64,000 nucleotides of DNA from Bretschneidera sinensis (Eukaryota > Streptophyta > Magnoliopsida > Brassicales > Akaniaceae). The position numbers and the translations under genes were made by a program. This document shows, one piece after another, positions 35,342 through 47,658 of the stretch (its first letter is position 1; every line of letters starts with the position of its first letter). Below the pieces are notes generated by a model that searched no databases, was not told the DNA's origin, and saw nothing but the letters and a program-made list of their open reading frames with translations. Location of the stretch: NCBI GenBank assembly GCA_023935145.1, contig CM043704.1, positions 99,433,873 to 99,497,872 on the forward strand, given 5' to 3'.

Positions 35342-38300
35342 ATGCCATATTATATACAGAGGCTTTATAATACTTGCAAAGCATCATTCTCGCCTAATGG
35401 ACCCGTGTCAGAAGAAGCTCTCGAGAGGGTTCAAGCTAAACTAGGTATGAAGAAATGATCCTTTTGCTCTCGTGTAATAATTTCTGATTAAGAATTGCTT
35501 GCTACTTTGTGGTTTTGTTTTTTAATCTTATACGTTGCAATAAGTATGACATAAACCTAAATGCTATATATGACCAAGAGTTGTTCATGTTCCATTGTGT
35601 ACCAAAATTTGATTAGGCTTATACATAACAAAACAAACTCAATGACTTGATGAAATTGATTGGTCAACCCAAGTGTTGGTGCCTCTTTATAGAAATTGAT
35701 ACCCTCTAAGCCACTATTAGGCTTCCATGGGCTGGAGAAGATGTCATCAATGGCTTTACTTGACTTACCAAAGGATCCTAGAGTAAAAATTCAAAGTTGA
35801 ATGTAGGGTTTATAAGAATTAGATATGCCCTTGATCAATTTTCTAATTTCAAAAGATCAATATTGATTATTTTTCTTACTAAACATGGAAGAAATTTTTT
35901 TACAAGTAAATTGTATAAAAAGGCATGGGTGCAATCCATTTACAACTTACAAGGACTATCTACACGATATTAATCAACAAAATCTAAAACCTCTTCTTCA
36001 TTAACAAAAAATTTACTCTTAAACAAAAACTAAGAGTGTTGAACCATCTATCTCTAATCATTTCTATTGACCTCTCCTCACTATAAAAAACTCTTCTATT
36101 TATCTCACACCAAAGAAGCCAACAAATAAAGAGGGAAATCAAAGAGTAAGCTTTCTTTCATTCCTTAAAAGCACGAAATCCACTCTAAGCTCACACTTCA
36201 TACTTTATGGAATTGTCAATCACTCAAGAAACACCCAATATGCTGAAAGCCATCTCCAACAAACTTCTCGTGCACGAGCATTCCAACAAAAGATAAACCA
36301 CGGATTTGACACGAGATTTTTACATGTAGCATCTATTAACAAACATCTTCCTCATTTTTTGAATGTTATCCAAAGTAAGAATTTTATCTTTAGAGGCTTC
36401 CTACACAGAAAAAAAAAATATTTTTTCATTGGTAAAAAATCTCTTTTTAGGGCTTAGGAATTTTAAATAACTTTCCATGGAAAGTCTAGTGAAACTTCCA
36501 AATGAGAATCATCATTAAAAATTTTATAAAAGGTCTTTAGCAAATAACCATTATCTTGCTTGATCTTCCACCTAGCCACATCCTCTCTATTCACATGAAG
36601 ATTAGTGCTATACAAGGCTTTCAAGAAGCTTTAAATATTTTCAAGTTCGCATCTTGGACATTGCGAATGAAAGGAAAATACCAAGTAATATCATCATTGG
36701 ACAAGGAAAAGCAAGAACTAATGACTTAATGAGTGCATTCTTATCTCTCACAGGATCAAAAACATTTGAAAATTGGACTTTTAAGGAAGTATCCCCACAA
36801 CAAATATCATGCCAAAGCGGTTCTATCACCATTGCTTACTACAATGGAAACATAAGGAAAAAATACTTCCAACCCCTTTCGCCCCTTCCATTCTTTAGAC
36901 ATCCGCCCATTAAGCTCTAGCCCAAACTTAGCCTCCACCACTTTACTCCAAAGATAATCTATATCTCAACCATGAATCTCCATAGTCACTTTCTAAGAAG
37001 AGCTTTGTTGAACAAAGTGAGAGATTTAAGACCTAAACTCCCCTTTCCAACGGTTGCTTCCAATTTAACCAAGTGATACTTGAACACCTCCCTCATATTT
37101 ACCGGAAGGAATCTTCTTTAAATGCTCTCCAATCGATTAGTCACCAAACAAGAAATAGGAAATAAAGTAAATGGGTAGGTTGAAAGGGTGCTTTTGATGA
37201 GAGTAAGTCTTCTATTTTTTGAGAGAGAATGATTCTTCTAACCGGCTAACATTTTCTCAAGCCTTTCAACAGTATTCATAGCAAGAGGTTGCTTAATGAT
37301 TGCTACCAAAGAAAAACTTGCCGTAGAGTGTAGACATAATCGTTTTTATGAAATTTTGTTTCGACCTCCTTCTTTTGCTTGCAAGCTAATGCCAAGCTAC
37401 CATTTATGACAAGCGACACTTGGATTACGCTTGCATAGTTGCTTTATGAATTTAATGTTCCTGTCTAAGTGGTTCAATAATGAATGTTGATTATATTCAT
37501 TATCTTGAATCATAGGTTAAAGGTTCCCTAGATGCTTTTTGTCCCACTATTTCTTGTTTTATATGAAAGCAAATTCATTCTTTTTCTGGTTTAAACTTTT
37601 GCATTGATCAACCCACTTCTAATGTTCAACTAGAATGAAAAATGGTTTTCTGATATGGAAACTTTGAAGAAACTCCGAAATGCTATGTCATTATGGTTAT
37701 GTGGTTAGGTTTCTGACATGTATCCATCTGATACATGTCTACACTTTCACTAAAGAGACATCTTAGAATAGCTGATGCAGAATGTTACAAGGAATAGTAT
37801 TATTTTATGATTTTAGGAAATTTGTGATATTATTGTGTAAATAAGCTTTTAGGAAATTTTAGATGTTTAGGATTAGTTAATTTTCTATTATGTTTAGGAT
37901 TAGTGCCTCATATTAGAATTGTAATTCAGACTTTGCTTATGGAAATAAACTATTGAGTTTGTTATCTCTTGTCCCTTTTGTTCAGTCTTATCCCTTTTCT
38001 TCCCTATATCCCTTTATCCCCTCTGTTTCTTATTATCTGGTTACTTGTCCTACATAAATAGCCTTTGTTAATCATGAAAACTGTTAAAATTAGTACAGCT
38101 TTTTGGACTCCAAATCAGCATTTGTTTGGGGATATGTAACACTTTGGGATTGGAGAATGGCTTAGCTTACAAAATCTTTTCAAGCAACCTAACATATCCA
38201 AATTGTTCTTGTCCAGAACTCTCAAAATATTTGCTGTTGTTTCTGTTTACAATAAGGGATTTACATTTTATGGATCAGTGGTTTCAACACTTCTGTTTTC

Positions 38301-41300
38301 ATCCCTTGAATAGCCTCAAGTGACTGTAGAAAAGTACTGGATTAAATATTGGATGGAAATGGTTGTACATTTATAACATGTTTTAGAGGGTGAAGGGAGG
38401 GGTTCTCATTTTATTTTTGAAATTATTTCATGCTTTATGGTCTCAATTTTTTATGAGTCTTCTGTGTATGATGTTAACACCTATGCGCTGCATGTGTAAG
38501 TATCTAGACTTTGAACTTTATATCGCGCACCGATATGAAGCTCTTAAGTTACATGTATTTTAAAGTTTCAAATTTTTATTCTTTATGCTATTTATGCTCA
38601 CATGAAAATCCTAAGTTGTCATTATGCCACCAATACCCATGATTGTCACGCATGCATATCTTGATACTTTTACTTTTACTTTTACAGTTTTACTTATAAA
38701 AAAAGTTGCTACCTTTACATGTACCAAGGCAAAATTCTGCATCACATGTACTCACAAAGTTCCTAACTTTTACTATCCATTTTGTTAATTTTCATATTCA
38801 ATTTTAAGTTCTCATTATGTCATCACTGCTCACCTTTCATACTGCTATTACATTTTTAACCCTAGATGGAATTTTTTTTCCAGAGAAAATCAAGCCTTCT
38901 GACATTGGTCTCGAGCCGGAGGCACAATCGGTACGTAGCTGGTCAGGACCTATGCATGGGCGTAATGGAAGCCATCAGGCACTGCCAACAATTAAATACG
39001 TACATTTACATGAGTGTGACAGCTTCTCTGTAAGCCCAGTCTTTATGTACCAATATTATATTAGAATAGTTTTATGTGTACTAAGATCTAAAGTTACAAC
39101 TTAGTTTCCAAATTCTAGTAGAAGTAAATACAATCAATGTTTTCTGCAAAATTGCATTTAAAATTTTTGCAAGTTGAAGACTGAAGTAGAAAGGTTTATC
39201 GAATTTTATCTATGAAGCATCAATATGCAACACCCCCTGTATTGATGTTCTATCCATACTGGATATGGACACACACCAATACATGCTGATACGTATCTGA
39301 TACGTACAAGTACCGGGATACACAATGATACGTGTTATATATGTCCCATCAGATGAAACATGGCTGTTGTAATCTCAATATACCCGAAGGATACGTGTCG
39401 ATCTGTTAGACTTTAGACCTCAAATGTTATGGCCTTCTTCTACACTGCCCTTTTAAGTTTTTTTTGATGGAACACTGTCCTTTAACTCGAAGATGCAGAA
39501 AGGTGTTGAAGGATAGAAGAAAACTTAAGATTTGCATTTGCTGGCGCTACTCTTATGTTTTAGCTTGTTTGGGAATCCTAATGAAAAGAAGAAGAAGAAC
39601 CCTTGGGCTGGGCTTCTTTTCCTTTATTCTTGTATCAGCTTTCTTTTTCTTTTCTCTTGCGGGCCTCTTTTTAATTCCACTTGAGGCCTTCTTTTTGGCC
39701 TCTTTTCTTTTGGTAATTATAAAAGGAGCTTGACTATTGTATCATGCCCATAAAAGGCTAGTTTGGTTAACTTGATAGGGTAAGACCCTTTATCCTGCCT
39801 GGTTAGATGCTTAGGGACCCAGTCAAGACCGGCTATGGTAGGCTATTCCCTGCCATGTGAGTGAATAAGTTTTACCCGGTCAAGTAGGGTTTAGGCTACC
39901 CTACCTATCCATAGAATGCCAGACATAGCCAAAAAGTTAATATTATATGGGCTGTTCTGATAGAGAAACCTATTTAAAATGAATGTTTTTGGCCCAAATT
40001 AACTTTTAAGTATAAACAATAAAAAAATAAATTAACATATTAATGTATTCGATGTGTCATATCCTAATATCCTGAGAATGGTAATATCAACATATCCGTT
40101 TCATGTCGTATTCATATCCCATATTCTTATATGTGCGCTTCATAGGTTTTTGTTTTTGTACTTTGATTATTATTGTTGTTGTTGCTACTGTTGTTATTTC
40201 TTGTTATTATTATTAATAGTTTTTTTTTGCAGATAGGAGTTTTTTGCATGCCACCTTCCTCTATCATACCTCTTCATAATCATCCAGGAATGACTGTGCT
40301 GAGCAAACTTATATATGGTTCTTTACAAGTGAAGTCATATGATTGGCTTGATTTGCCTGAGCCTGAAGATCCATTTCAAGGTGTGTTTTCATAGCATATC
40401 TCATCTCCCATTTTGATAGTGCTGGTCCTTTGATGTCTATAAACAAGCCCGATGACCACATGCTCTTAAAATATTGCACCTTGCTTTTGAGTGTTCATTA
40501 TTTTTGGATTTTTGTGTTGCAGCTCTGATTGTTATGGGGGAATTGTATGGAGATATGTTTGGTTTTGTGATTTGAATGAGTTACTGGGATTTGAGTGTGA
40601 TGAGTTTGGTGATTTGAATTGGTTTTTTGGGGTTTGAAGTATGGAAAAGGATTTCTGTTGCATGGAGATGAGGTTGCTTGATTCGGGTCATTTTGGGGCA
40701 TGAACTACTGCTTCAGGTTGTTAACTTGTCTGTACAATCGTTTTTTTCTTTTCTGATTCTCGTTGTTGGGAGATTTTGATTGGTGGGAGTCTTTGGATTT
40801 GATGATGGCTTGGTACTAGAAGAAAAAAGAAAAGTTGCAGGGTCTAGGCTCATAATCTCTACTTGAAGAACATTTTTGGGGAATTTTGCCTCAATTTAAA
40901 CAACATTCTTTATTTTTTTTTTGGGTGGGTTACATTGATACAAATTAAAATGTCTAAGTACTCGATTAAAACAATCGAAAGTTGGGGGACAATATTGAAT
41001 TTTTCTTAAGTATTTTGGAGGACCAAACATGGCGTTTACCCAGTTATGTTTATAATAGATTAGTTTTCTCCAAGGATCTCATGATTTGGATATAGATTAC
41101 AATTTCAACTTGTTGAGGACCATTTAAAGGTTCTTATATTATACTATAAGATTTGGTCCAAAAAAAATTATACCATAAGATTCTCGTTTTGTTGGATTGC
41201 TGGTTGACTCAGTTAGGTTACACAAAAGGCTGTTATTTAGCCCTCTCATAATGCATGGGATTGTAAACAATGTGTCTGAACTATACATTGTTCTATTGTC

Positions 41301-44298
41301 TGAACTACATTGTTCTATTGGTTGAACTTGTTATGGTGCATCCTGCTTACCATTATTACTATAAACTTATAATTGACCCCAATTTTGATCAGTTCGTTGA
41401 TATCATGAAATAACCATTGTCTTACTTTATTAAGAAAAATCATGAAATAACAATCGTCTCCTTGGATACATCTACTAAATATTCATTTATGATTATTCTT
41501 GGTCTCAGTTGAGATGTGGTTTGTTGCTAAAATCAAGGAACGGACCTTCGGGTAGGATTTTGTTGATGTGGGATGAACTGGTTTTTCTTAGTGTGGTTTC
41601 TACTTTAATGGGTTCCTTTATGTTGTCATGTGTGTTTAAAATGGAGGAGGATAATGTGGAATGGGTTTTTCGGGTGTCTACGGTTCAGGTGAAGGTAGTG
41701 AAAAATGTGATTTGTGGGAGGAGTTAGAAGAGGTTGGAAGGAGATAGATTTACCTAGAGTGGTGGGGGTGATTTCAATGAGGTTCTTTATCCAGGTGAAC
41801 ACACTGGGGCTTCTTCTGAATGTGCTTCTATGAGGGATTTCTTGAATTTTATCACTGCGAATGGTCTTATGGATCTTCCACTTATAGGGGGTTGCTTCAC
41901 TAGTTCTAATTTTAGAGACCAAGCCACTTTTTCTAGGATTGATCGCTTCTTGGTATCCAATAGACAGGAGGAGCTTAGTTTGGTTCAAAGTGGCTTCCTA
42001 GACCTACTTTGATCGTTATCCTATTCTCTTGTAAGTTCGGGGCTTGCAAATGAGTCATACTCCTTTCTTCTGTTTTGGGATTTCATGGCTTAAAGCGGAT
42101 GGTTTCAAGGAGTTAGTTAGGGTTGGTGGTATGGCACACATATTGAAGGCATTGCTAGCTTTGTGGTGAATTCAAAATTTAAAGCTCTCAAGAATGATTT
42201 GAAAAGGTGGAATAAGGATAATCTTGGGAGTATTAGTCAAAGAAAAGGTGTCGCTAGGTGAATTAATTTTTTGGATGAGAGGGAGGGCAGGAGCAGGCTT
42301 TCTAGCGAGGATGGGGAAAGGAGAGTATTACTAAAGGAAGAGTTAGCCAAAATAATCTTTAGTAGGAAATTTGTTGGCGATAAAAGTTTATGGGGTTATG
42401 TCTCAAGGAAGGGGATAGAAACACCAATGCTTGTAAAGGTGTTTTAGGGTTGCGCTTGGAGGTGTAGTTGAAATACCTCAAGGCGTAGAATTTTAGGTGT
42501 TCTTTTTTTTTTTTCTTCTGTTTAGATGCGTTCATTCGTCTTTTTAATGGTAATTGTATCTCTTGCATGTAAATGAACTTCTAAAGCCTTAAGTAGGTCC
42601 CACAAGTAGCTTATTTTATTTAGTCAATGCTTTCAACTTTACTAACCAATGGCTGTCTTTTTGTGGAGTGTGATTTGCCAACGTTCACCGAAAACCATTT
42701 TATTGCCCAGCGTCAATACTTGGATTCCACCAATCACAATGGATCTAAGACCACTCTCTGAAAAATTAAAACAATTTTATTTATTTATTTTTTTAAAGAT
42801 ACAATAGTACTCTCACATTGGCTATGACCTTTAAAATCCATGTTATATCATGTTTCAAGTGTAGCAAAGTTTCTTTTTGGCCCTATAATGCTTTCAAAGT
42901 AATTTAAAAAAGTGATAATTTATTTATTTAAGTTTTTTTATGAATCTTAATTGTTATGAGGTTAGGTGTAATGTATGATATGTCTTCCCTTTTTTTTTTT
43001 CAGAAATTACACTCAACAAAATTCCTAGTTGAGGATTCATTACGGTTACCTCCCTCCATTAGAATCACTGGTAGTCAATGGTTAAAAAGTTTGTGAAAGG
43101 TACTGCCAGGCCAAATTTGTAATGGAAAATTACCAGAGTTACCCTCTATAAACATATAACTATGATTATGACTTATTTTTACATCATAAAAAAACTAAAT
43201 AATATATTAATATCATGCTATCTTCTATTATAATATTAACAAAATCTTATTAACAATATTATCATATATCAATTCAATGAAAATCAAGTAACAGTAATAA
43301 ATTTTGATTTTGTTCTTGGTTCGATCGATCTTCTTATAAAGTGTACCAATTTTTTCATATCATTCATAAAAAAATTTAAAAAAATGTAAAATTAATATTA
43401 ACCATCATGAAATAGCACTATTAGAATAACAATACTATTGAATATAAGTTAATTAACTTAAAGGAACAATAAAAAAAATTAGAAGATCATGACTGAAGAA
43501 GAAAACTAAAATAGCAAAAGAAAAGAAGGAAAATAAATTTCAAAAAATCCAGAACCGGCCCTAAATGGCCAGATTGCTGCAGATCTGGTCAGAAACGGAT
43601 GCTGGCCACGCAGGCGTGAAATGCTGCTAGCCTCGCAGATGTGCAGTGCTGCTGGCCGTGCAGCCACACGATGCTTTGATGTTGATATTTCATGCAAGGA
43701 TTAACTAGTGCCATATCTTTCATTGGAAAAGAATATATTTTCTCCTCCTTGATTGCGCTTTTTTAACCTATGCCCTTGTACCTCTCTGCTGGTGGTAGGG
43801 TAGGGACAATTATATTCTCCTCATCTTTCATTTGACTATTTATCATTGCTGCTTTGTAGCACGACCTGCAAAGTTGGTTAAGGATGCTGAGATGACGGCC
43901 CCCTGCCCGGCAACAATACTTTATCCTACAAGTGGAGGCAACATCCATTGTTTCAGAGCCCTGACTCCCTGTGCTATTTTTGACATCCTGTCTCCTCCTT
44001 ACTCTTCCGAGCATGGACGACATTGCACTTACTTTCGGAGGTCTCCAAGAAGGGATCTACCTGGTAATTAGATTTATTTTGTGCTGGTTATCACTCAAAA
44101 ACTTTTATTTGTTCTTACATTCCCATTTTGAAGTTAATCATGATTTATCTCTTAATTTTTTCTCCTTATTTAAATTTAGGTGAGCTTGATGTGAATGGAT
44201 TGATGGTCTCTGACGTTACTTGGTTGGAAGAATTTCAACCTCCTGATAACTTTGTGATACGGAGAGGGGCGTACATAGGCCCGGTTATTAGAACTTGA
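35342..44298 (+). CDS. PCO4: plant cysteine oxidase (PCO4/PCO5 group)
   Basis: Non-heme iron thiol dioxygenase that uses O2 to oxidise N-terminal cysteine of substrates such as ERF-VII factors, sending them to the N-degron pathway; it acts as the plant oxygen sensor. Five coding exons, all in phase: 35342-35444, 38884-39029, 40233-40380, 43860-44063 and 44180-44298, giving 239 aa (Arabidopsis PCO4 has 241). The start [17 protein letters not shown] is typical of the PCO4/5 branch. Iron ligands are visible: His98 and His100 in PLHNHPGM and His162 in GGNIHCF, the three-histidine centre, plus the conserved Asp in [12 protein letters not shown]. The C-terminus [20 protein letters not shown] is also conserved. 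Introns are large because LINE pieces occupy introns 1 and 3. PCO4 versus PCO5 orthology is not decided. Confidence 0.95.
35890..37400 (-). mobile_element. LINE remnant in PCO intron 1
   Basis: On the minus strand, the segment around 36640-36830 reads [20 protein letters not shown] and [10 protein letters not shown], the same LINE block found at 19740-19970 ([10 protein letters not shown]...[10 protein letters not shown]). The plus strand shares phrases with the kinase-intron LINE such as ccatctatctctaat and ccattc...cacaac/cacacc. Frames are destroyed. The element is antisense to PCO. Confidence 0.75.
39226..40145. repeat. possible unclassified transposable element in PCO intron 2
   Basis: Two clusters of related phrases made from gatacg/atatcc words (about 39240-39400 and 40040-40140) bracket unrelated low-complexity sequence. 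Within it, ctatggtaggcta (about 39834) and a near reverse complement tacctatccatag (about 39902) could form a hairpin. This looks like a decayed element, but I found no clear ends or target duplication. Confidence 0.3.
41490..42350 (+). mobile_element. LINE endonuclease-domain remnant in PCO intron 3
   Basis: Plus-strand fragments read [12 protein letters not shown] (after a small frame fault), [20 protein letters not shown], then [11 protein letters not shown]. This is the end of an apurinic endonuclease domain of plant L1-type LINEs (GDFN, then L-x-D-x-P, then SR-x-DRFLVS). Stop codons and frame changes show it is inactive. It is in the same orientation as PCO. Confidence 0.82.
43597..43675. 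repeat. short GC-rich imperfect repeat in PCO intron 3
   Basis: Three degenerate units of about 25 bp built around atgctgg/gctagcc/ctggcc followed by (a/g)cgcag stand out as a GC-rich island in an AT-rich intron. Possibly part of a decayed element. Confidence 0.35.
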
Positions 44299-44696
44299 GG
44301 ATTCTTGATTTTGGTGTACCATGCATTGTAGTGAAATCTGGGGTCTTCATATTTATGGAACATTGAGGGGAATTGTGGTCTATGGGTTGTCAATAGCCGT
44401 GCAATAATCAATGTTTGGGCTATATTTAATTAGACATTTGGCTTTGTACATATTATTATTACACAAATGTGGTCATTTAATTAACTGACCTCACAATTTA
44501 TTGAGTGAGATAGTGACTGAAAATTGAGAGAAACTTGAGCCAAATGATGTCTTGTTTGATTTTGTTCGTTCACTGACAATCAAAGGATGATATCCTATTT
44601 CTGTCTTTGGATGGTAATTGAGCTTCCTTTGCCTTTTACTGACGAGGCATCAACTTTTATGGATGATGAAGTGTCTGGTAGCGGAAAAGATTGGCA
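44299..44696. other. PCO 3' flank
   Basis: Probable 3'UTR and polyadenylation region of PCO. No other feature was recognised. Confidence 0.45.
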
Positions 44697-45135
44697 CCTC
44701 AAGCTCAATTTGGTTGGAATATGAATATAGGCTTGAGCTTGAGATCAGTCACCTCTGTTCAAGTCTTATCTGTCAATTTGGTGATGCACAAGCCCCCCTC
44801 TCCTGACTTCTCTCTCTCAGGTGTTTTCTCTCATCGTTAAATCATTTTATTTGCCATCAGAATAAAATCAAGCATGCTCCATCCCTCGCACCAGTGCCCC
44901 CTATTCTCTCTCTCTCGTCAAGCTCAATTTGGTTGAATATATGAATGTGCTTGAGCCTGAGATTTGTCCATCTAGTGATGCACAAGGCCCTCCCCGCCGG
45001 TTCCCCCCCTAATGATCTCTCTTTCTCCTCAAGCTTAATTTGGTTGAATATATGAATGCACTTGAGCTTGAGATTTGTCAATCTAGTGATGCAGAAGGCC
45101 CTCCCGGGTGGCTTACCCGTAATCTCTCTCTCATT
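44697..45135. repeat. three-copy degenerate repeat downstream of PCO
   Basis: Units beginning ctc(a/g)t-caagct(c/t)aatttggttg start near 44697, 44917 and 45028. Each includes gaatat(at)gaat, cttgagc(c/t)tgagat, gtgatgca(c/g)aag-ccc and ends in a CT-rich run. Copies 2 and 3 are adjacent with a period of 111 bp; copy 1 is more diverged and separated by about 100 bp. Confidence 0.8.
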
Positions 45136-47614
45136 GTTAATGATATTGGGATCACCGATTGATATTCAAAACAAACACTAAGAAGGTTCACAAGTAACGC
45201 GATGATATCTGTCCATTTTCAAATGGTTCCGACATCTTTAACATAAGGAAAGAGTCAATCATTTTGTGTTTGTAGGCTATAATTCCAAATGTTGCTTTAG
45301 AACTACTTGTGATGTTTGTGCTTGTGTTTCTTAATAAATTAAGATTTTATTTTCGATTTTAATCGACGTTATTTATCTCATTTTAATTATGAATAATATG
45401 ATGATACGTATTGCAAGCTTTCGGTATGGATTAACTTCAATAAGAAAACAAGAATGATAGCTATAAAATATAAGGCACATGCCATTTATCAATCTTGCAG
45501 TGAGAAGAAACTAGCTAGCTAATGTTGTCGTTATTATATGTAGTTTTGTATGAACGATAATGCTAATGTTTTTTGGGAAATTTTTATTTGCATCGGGTGT
45601 AAAGCTCATTTTTATATTGGAGTGAAAATTTGATTAGTAATTTTAAAGAATCTCACTGGTAACTCTATACATACTCAATTAATGTTATTAGTGAAGTTCT
45701 AAAAAATATAAATCAAATTTCTACTTTAATATAAATAAAAATTTTACACTTAGTGCATGTAAGAATCTCTTCATGCCTACTAGTGAGTGCTAGGGATGAG
45801 AATTTTTTGAGATTCTTATAGTGATTAATAAAAAGGTTAAAACTAAATAAACAATCAACAAGTGACTCGAGAACAAAAAACCCACATGGGGATGTGCATA
45901 TGGACCATATATAATTCTTTATCAGTTAATATAATGATCGATCACACTTTGATTCTATATTTCTTGTTGCTAGCTACTACTACAATACTATTTAATGGGC
46001 AAATGCTTACAAAGGAAAAGCCCTCATGGCCTCCATGAAACATGGGCATGTGACCTACCGCATTTTCACATTGATACAAATATGCTCTCTCTCTCTCTCT
46101 CTCTCTATCTATCGGGGAGATCGCATATGGTGCCTGTGTTTGCGGCGACTCTTTTGCCAACGCAGGGCAGGGACCTTCACACCTAAGATTCTCTTTATTT
46201 GCATGCCTTTTTTACCTCGGCATATCCTTGAAAAACATGAACAAAGAGATAAGTGATGTCTTTGAGTGAATTAAGACCTTGTTATAAGGTCTCTAGCTAT
46301 AGGCTATTTTCTTAATTAACTCATTAGGAATATTTGACCATATATGCTTTTTTGGCATTTAGGTTTTGAATAAAAGAAAGTATATCTTGGGATCCGCGTA
46401 GATATTACGTTCAGTTTGGTATTCATGGATAAACATCAACTTGATCAAAAAATTTAATATTTTAATTGAGTCTTGAGTTGAGTTCGGATTCAAATTATGT
46501 ATAAATGTTTCAAATTTCTTTTTGATATGAGATTGGTATTCCACATTTTGTTTTAATCACACGTGAATATTTCTAAAAGAATATAAAAAAAGTACCACAA
46601 GTGTGCTCACTATAAATATAAATATTATCGTTGCTCTATATCAACTCATGTTACATGATTGATCCAATGTAAGATATCAACTCTTATTTTTTAGTATGAT
46701 GTGATCAACTAATTATTAAGTGATGAACTTCACAATAAATGATCTGAAACAAGTTGATGGGTTAAACTTACGATTGACGACGGACGTGGTAAACCCAACC
46801 TATCATGAATTTCTAATATCAATCTAAAAAGATCGTTGGTATAGATTGGGAACACTCACTAATGCTAACCATTCTAATTAACCACCCCATAGCCAACTAA
46901 TTAGAGGTCATTTTTTTAAAGGATAGAATGAACTTAGTGAAATGACCCAACAACTCTAATTAAAGCACTGTTACGAGTTTATTTGATTTGATTAGAGAGA
47001 TATGGCCCTGATCTAATTAGCTGATCTTGATGGAATGACAGATATAAGAATACGTCCCCTGCTTATGGTTGGGAGGTTTGATTAGTAGTATAAGAAAATT
47101 GAAAAGGGTATAAGAATTTTTTCAACATTTAATCAATTTGAGTTGATTTTGTTGGCCTACAATTCTAAAGGTTTTGACAATATAGGATAAACCGACGTTT
47201 GGTTTATGATTTGTCTTTTGAAAAAATCGATTGAAATTAACAAATCGATTCTTATATATTTGAAATATTTGAGAAAAATATAAATAAATCTCTCAAGTTT
47301 CACACGTGTTTATTTCGTTCTTCAGGTTTTAATCTATGTCTATTTGATCTTAAAAAACTTAATTTCGTCTTTTCATTCATATGACTTTTCCTAAAACGTT
47401 CATTGTCCATTTAAAACCCAATTTATCTTTTTCCCTAATTAAGTATTTTTATATATTTTACAAGTCCAAATTTTAATGTGTTTCAGAGACTAAAACTAAA
47501 TATTTTATGGGAGAAATAAAAGATCTATAGAAAACCCTCAATCGTGTCATTATTTTTTGATATCCACACTAACTAATAGTGATTTTTTAGAGTTAAAATA
47601 ATAATTAATCGATC

Positions 47615-47618
<4 letters not shown>

Positions 47619-47656
<38 letters not shown>
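47619..47656. repeat. AT dinucleotide microsatellite
   Basis: An uninterrupted run of about 19 TA units. Likely polymorphic in length. Confidence 0.95.

Positions 47657-47658
<2 letters not shown>

Noticed and set aside
39464..39733. 89-codon open frame in PCO intron 2 with a hydrophobic tail
   Set aside because: The hydrophobic part comes from a run of T-rich codons (many F and L); it is inside an intron and no family is recognised.
46080..46110. CT run as part of a microRNA precursor or promoter
   Set aside because: It is a plain CT microsatellite. I could not find a convincing hairpin with a known mature microRNA nearby.
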